Below are positions 1 through 6,558 of a stretch of DNA of 15,085 nt, piece by piece. The stretch comes from an uncultured Lachnospiraceae bacterium (GTDB lineage: Bacteria; Bacillota; Clostridia; Lachnospirales; Lachnospiraceae). Position 1 is the first letter of the stretch, and each line of letters begins with the position of its first letter. The position numbers and the translations under genes were made by a program. The DNA lies in NCBI GenBank assembly GCA_910585065.1, contig CAJUCG010000054.1, positions 1 through 15,085 on the forward strand. Reading direction: 5' to 3'. A model generated the notes under the pieces. The model was not told where the DNA came from, did no database searches, and saw only the letters and a list, made by a program, of their open reading frames with translations.

Positions 1-9
1 GCCACTCCT
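1..9 (-). promoter_or_regulatory. Shine-Dalgarno of an off-window downstream gene
   Basis: Read on the minus strand, the bases just after the stop codon of the small gene at 10-375 are AGGAGTGGC, a good Shine-Dalgarno core. This suggests that a further minus-strand gene begins just beyond the left edge and is co-transcribed and closely coupled with the small gene. The start codon itself lies outside the window, so this is an inference. Confidence 0.45.
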
Positions 10-375
10 TTAAACAATATGATAAATTTTTTCAAAAATCTCCCGGACCTTTTGCGCAGTTTCCAATTTAATATTCTCAATATATATTTTTTCGCTATCC
101 CCATGCTTTTCTGCCTTTTCATAGGAAATTTTCCAATTTTCTGGAATTTGCTCAAGCTTTTGCAGAAAGAAATTTTGCAGCGCGGTCTTGTCCTCTCCAC
201 AACTCTTTTCCGCCGCCAAAAAAACTGTTTTGAATATTTCATAAATATTGAGGCGAATGTTCTCAAAAACACTCTCCTCTGTGCATCCCTCGCCACTAAG
301 TTTCATCGCGCGCTGCTTGCAATCAGCAATCCTCTCATCCATACAAGTGATAAATTCTTTTTTTTGCTCTTTCAT
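10..375 (-). CDS. Small uncharacterised helical protein (121 aa)
   Basis: I do not recognise the function. The protein is short, charged and predicted to be largely alpha-helical, with no signal peptide or membrane segment, so it should be cytosolic. It resembles short uncharacterised Clostridia proteins that begin with a MDERI-like stretch; the family name DUF6664 comes to mind but cannot be verified here. The start is well supported: AAGGAGG lies 9 bases before the ATG at 375. Upstream is a consensus sigma-A promoter overlaid by palindromes (430-483), so expression is probably repressor-controlled. A Shine-Dalgarno directly after its stop suggests it is the first gene of an operon leaving the window. 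It could be an accessory partner of a MarR-type regulator, but that is only a guess. Confidence 0.75.
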   Translation of the reverse strand: MKEQKKEFITCMDERIADCKQRAMKLSGEGCTEESVFENIRLNIYEIFKTVFLAAEKSCGEDKTALQNFFLQKLEQIPENWKISYEKAEKHGDSEKIYIENIKLETAQKVREIFEKIYHIV

Positions 376-429
376 TACCCATATCCTCCTTTTTTGTTCG
401 CTGGATTATTTTTGCTTTTCCGCTAAAAA

Positions 430-443
430 ACAAATAGATTTGT
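430..443. promoter_or_regulatory. Inverted repeat at the transcript start (candidate operator)
   Basis: ACAAAT-AG-ATTTGT is a perfect 6+6 inverted repeat with a 2-base centre. It covers roughly +5 to +18 of the transcript expected from the promoter at 455-483. The position and symmetry fit a dimeric repressor such as a MarR-type protein. No regulator gene is visible in the window. Confidence 0.45.
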
Positions 444-451
444 CTTATTTT

Positions 452-475
452 TTGATTATATTATAATAAAATCAA
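452..475. promoter_or_regulatory. 24-bp palindrome over the -10 and spacer (candidate operator)
   Basis: A 24-base sequence starting TTGATT and ending AATCAA is symmetric at 22 of 24 positions. It contains the -10 box and most of the spacer of the leftward promoter, so a bound dimer would block RNA polymerase. The region is very AT-rich, which raises the chance of accidental symmetry, but 22 of 24 together with this placement is notable. Confidence 0.5.
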
Positions 476-483
476 TTTGTCAA
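455..483 (-). promoter_or_regulatory. Consensus sigma-A promoter for the small leftward gene
   Basis: On the minus strand, TTGACA (478-483) and TATAAT (455-460) are both perfect matches to the housekeeping consensus with an ideal 17-base spacer. Transcription should start near 448 and lead into the gene starting at 375. So strong a promoter usually needs a repressor, in keeping with the overlapping palindromes. Confidence 0.85.
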
Positions 484-666
484 GTTTAATTTTATAATTA
501 TCAAATTAAATTACTCTTTATCTTTGTAAAGATTAAATGATATCATCATTATTTGATTATTAAAATAAATTATTTCCTTATCTATTATTTAACTAAATAA
601 TTTTTCTATTAAAAATTACCTTATAAAAACAAACTTAACTTTCGGGGGAAAATTAAGTAAATTTAA
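484..666. other. AT-rich divergent spacer
   Basis: No gene is seen here. The stretch is extremely AT-rich and lies between the leftward promoter and the rightward lipoprotein gene. It holds small palindromes, including ATTATTTA-AC-TAAATAAT near 584-601. There is also a hairpin with arms at 633-643 and 648-658, one mismatch and a GGGG loop, just before the lipoprotein promoter. The hairpin lacks a clean U-tract on the + strand, so I do not call it a terminator. Confidence 0.5.
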
Positions 667-695
667 TTGAATTGCGGGCGCGCTTATGATAAAAT
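667..695 (+). promoter_or_regulatory. Candidate promoter of the lipoprotein gene
   Basis: TTGAAT (667-672), a 17-base spacer and TAAAAT (690-695) make a plausible sigma-A promoter. The TGA just before the -10 gives an extended -10 (TGnTAAAAT). Transcription would start near 702, leaving about 45 bases of leader before the ATG at 748. Confidence 0.45.
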
Positions 696-747
696 AAAAA
701 CATTGGATGACTCAGTAAGTTGGAATTTGACTAAGGGATGTGACTGT

Positions 748-1323
748 ATGAAAAAGTTAATCGCATTGACTGTGTGTTTTTCTTTTACTTTGTTCGTTAT
801 TTCATGTGGAAGAGATGTGACTTGGAACGGTGAAACAGAATGCTTGGGAGAATTGACCATGGTGCTTGACTTTACAAATCTATATGAATATGTGGGCATT
901 GTTGATCATGTTTTCGTTGGGACGGTCGAAGAAGCAGAATATAGTATTCCTGAAAAAAGAACACAGCATGAACAATCATTTAGCACATATCAGATCCATG
1001 TCGATAAAAATTTGAAGGGCGAACTGATAGAAACTATTGTATGTTCAAAAATAGGCGGATTGATCAATGACGGGACAATGCTATTGGTCGCGGCGGAAAC
1101 TCCAAACGGTGAATTGCTTATGGATACTGGACTTCCAGAGGTGGGAAGACAATATGTTTTCTTGGCCTATGTGCAACCGGACGGGAGTCTAACTTTGTCC
1201 GAAATATTAGATAATCGTGAATATAACGAGAATTTATTAGCAGAGTATTTGGACTATATTAATAATGAGATCCCATTTGAAAGGGAGCGTTTTGTTTCGG
1301 CATACATCAAGCCCAATGAGTAA
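748..1323 (+). CDS. Putative secreted lipoprotein, function unknown (191 aa)
   Basis: The N-terminus has a lysine-charged start (MKKL), a hydrophobic core and a VISC lipobox with the acceptor cysteine at residue 20. The protein is therefore probably exported and lipid-anchored on the outer face of the membrane. The mature part, about 170 residues, is acidic and looks beta-rich; I do not recognise a family. I place the start at ATG 748 because it gives an intact signal peptide and has AAGGGA about 9 bases upstream. The frame is open back to a TTG at 667, but that extension overlaps the probable promoter and would bury the signal peptide. It lies 65 bases before the ATPase-like gene on the same strand; whether they are functionally linked is unknown. 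Confidence 0.7.
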   Translation: MKKLIALTVCFSFTLFVISCGRDVTWNGETECLGELTMVLDFTNLYEYVGIVDHVFVGTVEEAEYSIPEKRTQHEQSFSTYQIHVDKNLKGELIETIVCSKIGGLINDGTMLLVAAETPNGELLMDTGLPEVGRQYVFLAYVQPDGSLTLSEILDNREYNENLLAEYLDYINNEIPFERERFVSAYIKPNE

Positions 1324-1414
1324 ATGTCCGTTTATCGTGGGATTATACAAAAAGAAATTAAACTTATTGTTAAAATAAGGGGGGTCAAATGGCAAGGGTG
1401 ATCGCAATGGGAAG
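1322..1414 (+). repeat. Leader and first codons of the ATPase gene, copy A of a dispersed repeat
   Basis: This segment starts right after the lipoprotein stop and runs through the ribosome binding site and about the first eight codons of the ATPase-like gene. It is repeated at 3635-3731. The two copies match closely at both ends (a CCGTTTAT..GTGG..TACAAAAA block, and a GGGTCAAATGGCAAGG..TGATCGCAATGGGAAG block) and diverge in the middle. The conserved first block may contain the promoter. Confidence 0.65.
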
Positions 1415-3080
1415 CCAGGATTTCGAAATGATTGTTTCGGAAGATAGCTTTTATGTGGATAAAACAAATTTTATTAAGGAATGGTGGGAAAACCGGGACA
1501 GTGTCACCCTGATCACCCGCCCAAGACGCTTTGGAAAGACGCTTGCAATGAATATGGTGGAGCGTTTCTTTTCGGTAAAGTATGCCGGACAGGGAGGACT
1601 ATTTGCGGGACTTAATATCTGGAAGGAGGAGAAATATCGGGAATTGCAGGGAACTTACCCAGTAATCAACCTTTCTTTTGCAGAGATAAAGGGCAATACC
1701 TACAAAGAAATAAAAGAAAAAATCTGCCGGATAATATCAAAACTATATAATCGTAATGCATTCCTGAAAAGCAAAGAACTTCTTACGGATGCGGAGTTGG
1801 AGTATTTTGATCTTATATCCCGGAACACGCCAAAAATCAATATGTCGGATTCCCTGCAAACGCTCTGTGAATTTATGCAGCGTTATTACAAGAAGAAAGT
1901 GATTATCCTGCTTGACGAGTACGATACTCCTATGCAGGAAGCCTATCTAAACGGTTACTGGGAGGAACTGGTTGCCTTTATAAGGAGTCTCTTTAATTCT
2001 ACGTTTAAGACAAATCCCTATCTGGAACGGGCGATAATGACGGGAATTACCAGAGTGAGCAAGGAATCCATTTTTTCTGATCTCAACAATCTTGAAGTTG
2101 TAACTACTACCTCAAATAAATATACGGACTCCTTCGGGTTTACTCAGGAGGAAGTTTCCAATGCTCTTTTCGAATTTTCCCTTTCCGACTGGGAGTGGGA
2201 AATAAAACACTGGTATGACGGATTTACTTTTGGAAAACGCACAGATATTTATAATCCCTGGTCTATTACTAATTTTCTTGATAAAAAAAGATTAGATACC
2301 TACTGGGCAAATACAAGCAGTAACAGCCTTGTCAGCACCCTGATCCAAAAGGGAAACCAAAATGTAAAACAGACAATGGAAGATCTGTTAAATAATGGCA
2401 CACTCCACACCCAGATTGACGAGCAGATTGTGTTCCACCAGTTAGAACAGGATGAATCCGCTATCTGGAGTTTGCTGCTTGCCAGCGGATATTTGAAAGT
2501 GGAGAAATATACCATGCCGCCGGAAACGGAGGAAAAGGAATACGATTTAAAATTAACGAACAACGAAGTAAAGCGAATGTTTAAAACAATGATCAAAGGG
2601 TGGTTTAAAAATCCGGATGCACATTATAATGATTTTATCAAGGCACTCCTTCTCGATGATAAAAAAGCGATGAACCATTATATGAACGAGATTGCATTGA
2701 CCATATTTAGTTATTTTGACACGGGAAAACGCCCTTCTAAGCGCGTTGAACCGGAGCGTTTTTATCATGGCTTTGTACTGGGATTGATGGTTGACTTGGC
2801 TGACCGCTATCTTATTACCTCCAACCGCGAAAGTGGCTTTGGTCGCTATGATGTAATGTTAAAGCCAAAACCGGACAATAAAAAAGATCCTGCGATAATT
2901 ATCGAATTTAAAGTATTCGATGATGAGGAGGAAGAAACATTAAATGATACCGTTCAGATGGCATTGCAGCAGATTGAACGAATGAACTATGCAAAAGACC
3001 TTTTAGAAGAAGGAATCTCTGCGCAGCGTATCCGCAAATATGGCTTTGCCTTTCAGGGGAAAACTGTGCTTATCGGGTAA
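1389..3080 (+). CDS. AAA-ATPase-like protein with C-terminal PD-(D/E)XK nuclease domain (563 aa)
   Basis: The protein has the layout of the AAA-ATPase-like family (PF09820) followed by a PD-(D/E)XK domain (PF08011-like), common in gut anaerobes and of unknown function. The N-terminus carries the family motif FYVDKT (21-26). A degenerate P-loop TRPRRFGKT follows at 43-51, then Walker B VIILLDEYD (171-179) and a sensor-like segment IMTGITRV (216-223). The C-terminal nuclease core keeps its catalytic pattern: GRYD with Asp488, then IIIEFK with Glu506 and Lys508. The length is normal and no frame break is seen, so it is probably functional. The start at 1389 has a purine-rich binding site (AAGGGGGG), and its counterpart is conserved in the repeated leader at 3635. 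It is probably cytosolic. A role in mobile-element or defence biology is often suspected for such proteins but is not shown here. Confidence 0.88.
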   Translation: MARVIAMGSQDFEMIVSEDSFYVDKTNFIKEWWENRDSVTLITRPRRFGKTLAMNMVERFFSVKYAGQGGLFAGLNIWKEEKYRELQGTYPVINLSFAEIKGNTYKEIKEKICRIISKLYNRNAFLKSKELLTDAELEYFDLISRNTPKINMSDSLQTLCEFMQRYYKKKVIILLDEYDTPMQEAYLNGYWEELVAFIRSLFNSTFKTNPYLERAIMTGITRVSKESIFSDLNNLEVVTTTSNKYTDSFGFTQEEVSNALFEFSLSDWEWEIKHWYDGFTFGKRTDIYNPWSITNFLDKKRLDTYWANTSSNSLVSTLIQKGNQNVKQTMEDLLNNGTLHTQIDEQIVFHQLEQDESAIWSLLLASGYLKVEKYTMPPETEEKEYDLKLTNNEVKRMFKTMIKGWFKNPDAHYNDFIKALLLDDKKAMNHYMNEIALTIFSYFDTGKRPSKRVEPERFYHGFVLGLMVDLADRYLITSNRESGFGRYDVMLKPKPDNKKDPAIIIEFKVFDDEEEETLNDTVQMALQQIERMNYAKDLLEEGISAQRIRKYGFAFQGKTVLIG

Positions 3081-3144
3081 TTCACTACCGCCCTGCGATC
3101 TAACAGTTCTGTAAAATATGGACTAGAAAGAAGGAGGAATAAAA

Positions 3145-3609
3145 ATGCCAAATAATTTATTGTTAAATCCGGAAAAATTTAAAATTGATGGGATGGATGA
3201 AGATGACGGGAAAGGTGTTATTTACTGTAAAAGACTGATAGAGAAATGGACACCCCAGCTGGAAACCGAGATGTTAGAGACCTTTATCCGTCTTTATTAT
3301 AATGAAATGTATGAACAGTGGGGATCTGATAACGAGGAAGAAAGTAAAGAATATTGGTCACAAATAAATTTACCCGCAGACCTTGTAAAATACACAGGCA
3401 CAGATATTACGCTCTATGCTCTGAAAAACGCAATATATGCCAGAAGTAAAACAGACAATCATCTATATGAATCTCAAAATGTTCCCGTATGTGTAATATT
3501 GGTGCTTGATTGTCCGTGGGAGGAGGAACACGGTTGGGCGGCTGTTTTTATAGATGAAAAATTTGTCAAAGTTGGCTGTGACATTGTTGATTGCGTTTGG
3601 TTGGATTGA
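3145..3609 (+). CDS. Small acidic protein of unknown function (154 aa)
   Basis: This is a soluble acidic protein with no signal peptide or membrane helix. The C-terminal part, with CPWEEEHGWAAVFIDEKFVKVG, resembles the 'CxWDEEHGL..VF' pattern I associate with DUF6985-type proteins, many of which sit near polymorphic toxin or immunity genes. I cannot confirm this, and the remainder is unrecognised. The start is strong: AAGGAGG lies about 8 bases before the ATG. It follows the ATPase-like gene by 64 bases on the same strand and is probably transcribed with it. No obvious terminator follows its stop. Confidence 0.72.
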   Translation: MPNNLLLNPEKFKIDGMDEDDGKGVIYCKRLIEKWTPQLETEMLETFIRLYYNEMYEQWGSDNEEESKEYWSQINLPADLVKYTGTDITLYALKNAIYARSKTDNHLYESQNVPVCVILVLDCPWEEEHGWAAVFIDEKFVKVGCDIVDCVWLD

Positions 3610-3634
3610 TGCTGTTTTCTGTAATCTTATTGCC

Positions 3635-3731
3635 AAATTTCCGTTTATTGTGGAATTGTACAAAAAAACATGATATCTGGCAGAAAAAATAAGGAGAAGG
3701 GTCAAATGGCAAGGATGATCGCAATGGGAAG
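3635..3731 (+). repeat. Copy B of the ATPase leader repeat
   Basis: By eye this matches 1322-1414: the CCGTTTATTGTGG..TTGTACAAAAA block, a diverged middle, then AATAAGG...GGGTCAAATGGCAAGGATGATCGC, up to ATGGGAAG. Similarity stops at 3731, a few bases before the PHP gene begins. It carries a Shine-Dalgarno (AAGGAG, 3691-3696) and an ATG (3706) equivalent to those of the full gene. Confidence 0.65.
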
Positions 3732-3744
3732 GAAAGAAAAATGA
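3706..3744 (+). pseudogene. 12-codon relic of an AAA-ATPase-like gene
   Basis: The frame reads MARMIAMGRKEK and then TGA, against MARVIAMGSQDF for the intact protein encoded at 1389. Only the start of the gene remains; the body has been replaced by the PHP gene, whose ATG (3741) overlaps the relic's end. This is best explained as a second family member deleted after its first codons, although an accidental capture of the leader is also possible. Confidence 0.5.
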
Positions 3745-4523
3745 TAGATGGACATATTCATATTGAACGTGGAGCGTACACGCTTGATTGGATAAATCAA
3801 TTTGTAAGTAAAGCCATTGAAATGGAGATTGATGAAATACGCCTGCTTGAGCATTGCTATTGATTTGAAGAGTTTGTTCCAATGTATGATTCTGTGTGCG
3901 CATATAGTGAATATGTAGATGCATGGTTTCATAGAAATGCTGGTGTACATAAACTCACAGATTATTTGGAACTTATCGAGCGGGTTAGAAACGAGCAGTT
4001 TCCGGTAAAAATCAAGTTTGGTCTTGAAATATGCTATTTTAAAGAATTTGAAGGCTTTGCTTTTGAGCTTACAGAGGGTAAAGATTTTGATTTTTTATTG
4101 GGAAGCATTCATTTTGTTGATAATTTTGCTTTTGATCACAAAGCTGAGCATTGGGCAGGGCTTGATATTGATAAAATATACCGCAGATATTTTGAGGATT
4201 CTATTTCATTAGCAAAGAGTAGAATATTTGACGGTATCGGTCATCCAGATGCAATAAAATTATTTGGACATACTCCCTCATATTCACTATCAGACTATTA
4301 TGAGAGGTTAGCTAGGGAACTCTCAAAAAGTAATATGTATGCAGATCAAAATAGCGGAGCTGCTAGAAGGTGTCCTGAAACGGCTTCACTTGGTATGGAT
4401 AAAGAACTGCTTAGAATATTGAAAAACAATAATGTGAAAATTATTACTTCGTCCGATGCACATTGCCCTGAAGATGTCGGATATAAAATTAAAGAACTTA
4501 ATAGCCTTATAGCAGGTTCCTAG
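3741..4523 (+). pseudogene. PHP-family (histidinol-phosphatase-like) gene with in-frame TGA
   Basis: Reading from ATG 3741 gives MIDGHIHIERGAYTLDW, a typical PHP-domain N-terminus with the HxH metal ligands. The frame stops at TGA 3861-3863 after 40 codons (..LLEHCY), and the same frame continues as FEEFVPMYDSVCAYS to the TAG at 4521. The downstream part keeps further PHP features, such as GLEICYFKEFE, GSIHFVDNFAFDHK, GHPDAIKLFGH and the C-terminal SSDAHCPEDVGYK. No other frame break is seen, so the damage is a single substitution, for example CGA to TGA. A restart at ATG 3882 would lack the HxH ligands and has no visible ribosome binding site. GGAAGG 7 bases before 3741 supports the original start. 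The gene is probably inactive; a sequencing error or stop read-through are alternatives. Confidence 0.72.
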
Positions 4524-4526
4524 AAA

Positions 4527-4605
4527 TGACACGCTCCCCCACTTTAGAGGTGGGGGACCTACCGCAATTCATCTCCCACCTTAGAGGTGGGAGTCCTCTT
4601 GCTAA
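4527..4605 (-). mobile_element. Probable right-end relic of an IS200/IS605-type (tnpB) element
   Basis: Two strong hairpins lie back to back: arms 4535-4542/4550-4557 (TCCCCCAC/GTGGGGGA) and 4573-4580/4586-4593 (CTCCCACC/GGTGGGAG). They share the loop-side sequence TTAGAGGTGGG. On the minus strand the order GCAAGAGGACTCCCACC.. ..GTGGGGGAGCGTGTCA looks like the 3' end of tnpB-type elements, where the end overlaps the guide-RNA scaffold. No tnpA or tnpB lies nearby, so this would be a solo end or a non-autonomous remnant. Neither hairpin is followed by a U-tract. The family assignment is from memory of such ends and is uncertain. Confidence 0.45.
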
Positions 4606-4610
4606 AAAAA

Positions 4611-4640
4611 GAATAAAAATATAAAGCCATATCTGGCTAT
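4611..4640 (-). terminator. Weak Rho-independent terminator of the ABC operon
   Basis: On the minus strand, just after the permease stop, AGCCA-GATA-TGGCT forms a 5-bp stem-loop (4626-4639). It is followed by TTTATATTTTTATTC and a run of seven T. The stem is short but the U-rich tail is good. It would end transcription of the sigma/ABC operon. Confidence 0.45.
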
Positions 4641-4648
4641 TTACATGA

Positions 4649-5857
4649 TTACCTGCCTGAAACTTGATACTTGCGATAAACCGGAACCCCCGCCATGGCA
4701 ATCCCCGCCGCTGCAATTAAGTATATTACTGGCACCGCCTGCCATGAGAGAAATAGTTTGCCAAAAACAGAAATCATGCGCAGATCAAAAATATTTTGTG
4801 GAACAACAAAGGAGCCAGGCAGCCAGTCCCAGATCTGTGCCAGAATACGATATTTTCCTGGCACTGAATATATCATTGCTGCAATAATATATATGGCAAT
4901 AATAGAAAGTGCTGCTATCCCGCTGCGTGCTGCTTCGGATATCCCCATAATAATTATTGCATATAAAACCGAGGTCACTATAAGAGTCCCATACATAATA
5001 AGCGATGCTTCCCCCACGGTAAGCGAGAGGGAATACTTGGCGTAAATAAGCTGAAATGCCGCATAAAATCCATCCGCTCCATAGATGATCAGACAGGGAA
5101 GAAACGCGATAAGAGAAGTCCCTAAAGAATATAGAACTGAGAAACTAACCCCCGCTAATATTTTTGACCAGTACATGGTACTAAGCCCCTTCTTGCTACA
5201 GAGAATTATCTGGTCAGTGCGCCTTAAATGTTCTCCGGCAAAGATATTGGAGAGACAGATGGACAGGCATACCGGAATGATAAAACATAAAGTGGACAGT
5301 GTGTGAAAAAGTCCGAGATAACTCTCTGTTATCTCAAACCGGACAGGCCATGTAAAACGGCTTTCTTTTTCGCGCCAAAATTCTTTTTCCTGTTCCGATA
5401 GTTGATCGGAATAATATAATTCCTCTAACATTGCCAATCTCTTCGCATATAGATCTGCCTCATCCGCCTTCCATTTTGACATTTCTGACCAATCCATATT
5501 GCTGTTGCTCCGGATAAAATTATAAATTGGCTGGTAGGGGCGGGAATATTCTAAATATTCCATCATCGCGCTGTATGAGGATAGATCTTTAGGACTCATG
5601 GCATACCCCTGCATGGTTTCCTCCAAAAGTGCCTGATCGATCCATCTGCCCGCCAGCTTTTCTTTATTTTGCATATCCATCCTCAGCAGTTCAATAGAAC
5701 TTAGCTTTAGTCCATCCACCGCAATTCCTGTGCCAAGAAGCGAACCTAGAGCAGGTCCAACGCAGGCGATCAATGTTAACGCAAGTGCCGCCCACGTCAG
5801 CCTGCGCAGAAAAATTTTTTTCATCTCATAACCAAAAAGTGTTTTTAATTCACGCAT
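4649..5857 (-). CDS. ABC-2 type transporter permease (402 aa)
   Basis: This is the membrane subunit partner of the ATPase encoded just upstream. About six hydrophobic segments are visible, near residues 21-43, 183-205, 232-258, 284-307, 312-331 and 373-393. A long hydrophilic region of about 135 residues lies between the first and second, probably outside the cell. This layout is usual for ABC-2 permeases involved in lipid, peptide or antibiotic handling; the substrate cannot be read from the sequence. The start at 5857 overlaps the ATPase stop by 13 bases, so translation is coupled. A purine-rich AGGGGGGAAGAGG stretch precedes the ATG. It is the last gene of the sigma-factor operon. Confidence 0.85.
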   Translation of the reverse strand: MRELKTLFGYEMKKIFLRRLTWAALALTLIACVGPALGSLLGTGIAVDGLKLSSIELLRMDMQNKEKLAGRWIDQALLEETMQGYAMSPKDLSSYSAMMEYLEYSRPYQPIYNFIRSNSNMDWSEMSKWKADEADLYAKRLAMLEELYYSDQLSEQEKEFWREKESRFTWPVRFEITESYLGLFHTLSTLCFIIPVCLSICLSNIFAGEHLRRTDQIILCSKKGLSTMYWSKILAGVSFSVLYSLGTSLIAFLPCLIIYGADGFYAAFQLIYAKYSLSLTVGEASLIMYGTLIVTSVLYAIIIMGISEAARSGIAALSIIAIYIIAAMIYSVPGKYRILAQIWDWLPGSFVVPQNIFDLRMISVFGKLFLSWQAVPVIYLIAAAGIAMAGVPVYRKYQVSGR

Positions 5858-6558
5858 CCTCTTCCCCCCTCGTTAAATTGTTGAAGATAGAATTCTTCCA
5901 AATTTCCCTTTTGCTCGTCCCAAGTTCCCCGATAGGTTATTTGACCGCCCTTCATCATTAGTAAATGACCAGCAATTTGCTCCACATCAGAAACAATATG
6001 CGTGGAAAGCAAAACAATACTGCTCTTTCCAAGTTCTCTGATCAAATTGCGGAACCGCACCCGCTCCTTTGGGTCAAGTCCTGCCGTTGGCTCATCGAGA
6101 ACCAATAGTTTTGGTCGGTTTAACAATGCCTGCGCAATTCCAAGACGCTGTTTCATTCCGCCGGAATAGGTTTTCACCTTCTTTTTTGCAGCTTCCTCCA
6201 ATGAAACTAATTCTAACAGCTCATTTGCCCTGTGTTTTGCCTGTGCCCTTTCAATTCCTTTGACCGCTGCCAGATAAAGCAGAAAATCCATCCCTGTAAA
6301 CTCAGGGTAATATCCAAAATCCTGCGGTAAATATCCCAGAATAGCACGGTAATTTTCTTCACTTACATCCATTCCATCCAGGTTTACTGTTCCAGTAGTT
6401 GGTTTTAAAATACCACAGATAATGCGCATCAGTGTAGTTTTTCCAGCTCCGTTTTCTCCTAGCAGACCATGGATACCCTCGGTAAAACTTGCTGAAAGGG
6501 AATCAAGGATAGTTTTATCTTTATATTTTTTAGAAATATTTTCTATTACAAGTTCCAT
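5845..6558 (-). CDS. ABC transporter ATP-binding protein (237 aa)
   Basis: A complete ABC ATPase: Walker A GENGAGKTT (34-42), Q-loop Gln79 (LPQD), signature YSGGMKQR (131-138), Walker B LLVLDEP (151-157), D-loop GLDP and H-loop His187 (STH). The length is normal for the ABC-2 exporter class that pairs with a separate permease, here the next gene. The start at 6558 is chosen because MELVIENISK is the typical N-terminus and AGGAGGAAG lies about 8 bases upstream. An in-frame extension to 6639 would lie inside the preceding gene. It overlaps the preceding gene by 13 bases and the permease by 13 bases. It energises transport; the substrate is unknown. Confidence 0.93.
   Translation of the reverse strand: MELVIENISKKYKDKTILDSLSASFTEGIHGLLGENGAGKTTLMRIICGILKPTTGTVNLDGMDVSEENYRAILGYLPQDFGYYPEFTGMDFLLYLAAVKGIERAQAKHRANELLELVSLEEAAKKKVKTYSGGMKQRLGIAQALLNRPKLLVLDEPTAGLDPKERVRFRNLIRELGKSSIVLLSTHIVSDVEQIAGHLLMMKGGQITYRGTWDEQKGNLEEFYLQQFNEGGRGCVN

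Noticed and set aside
667..747. TTG start extending the lipoprotein upstream
   Set aside because: It overlaps the probable promoter, lacks a ribosome binding site and would place 27 residues ahead of a clean lipoprotein signal peptide.
3861..3863. TGA as a selenocysteine codon in the PHP gene
   Set aside because: No selenocysteine is expected in this family near that position and no insertion-element hairpin was evident just downstream; a nonsense mutation is simpler.
3463..3924. Minus-strand open frame across the ATPase relic
   Set aside because: It crosses the end of the small acidic gene, the repeated leader and the PHP gene; its similarity to another minus-strand frame near 1237-1467 is only the reverse of the duplicated leader.
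4535..4593. The two G/C-rich hairpins as terminators of the PHP gene, or as a two-unit CRISPR
   Set aside because: No U-tract follows on the + strand, and two hairpins with about 15 bases between them do not have CRISPR spacing.
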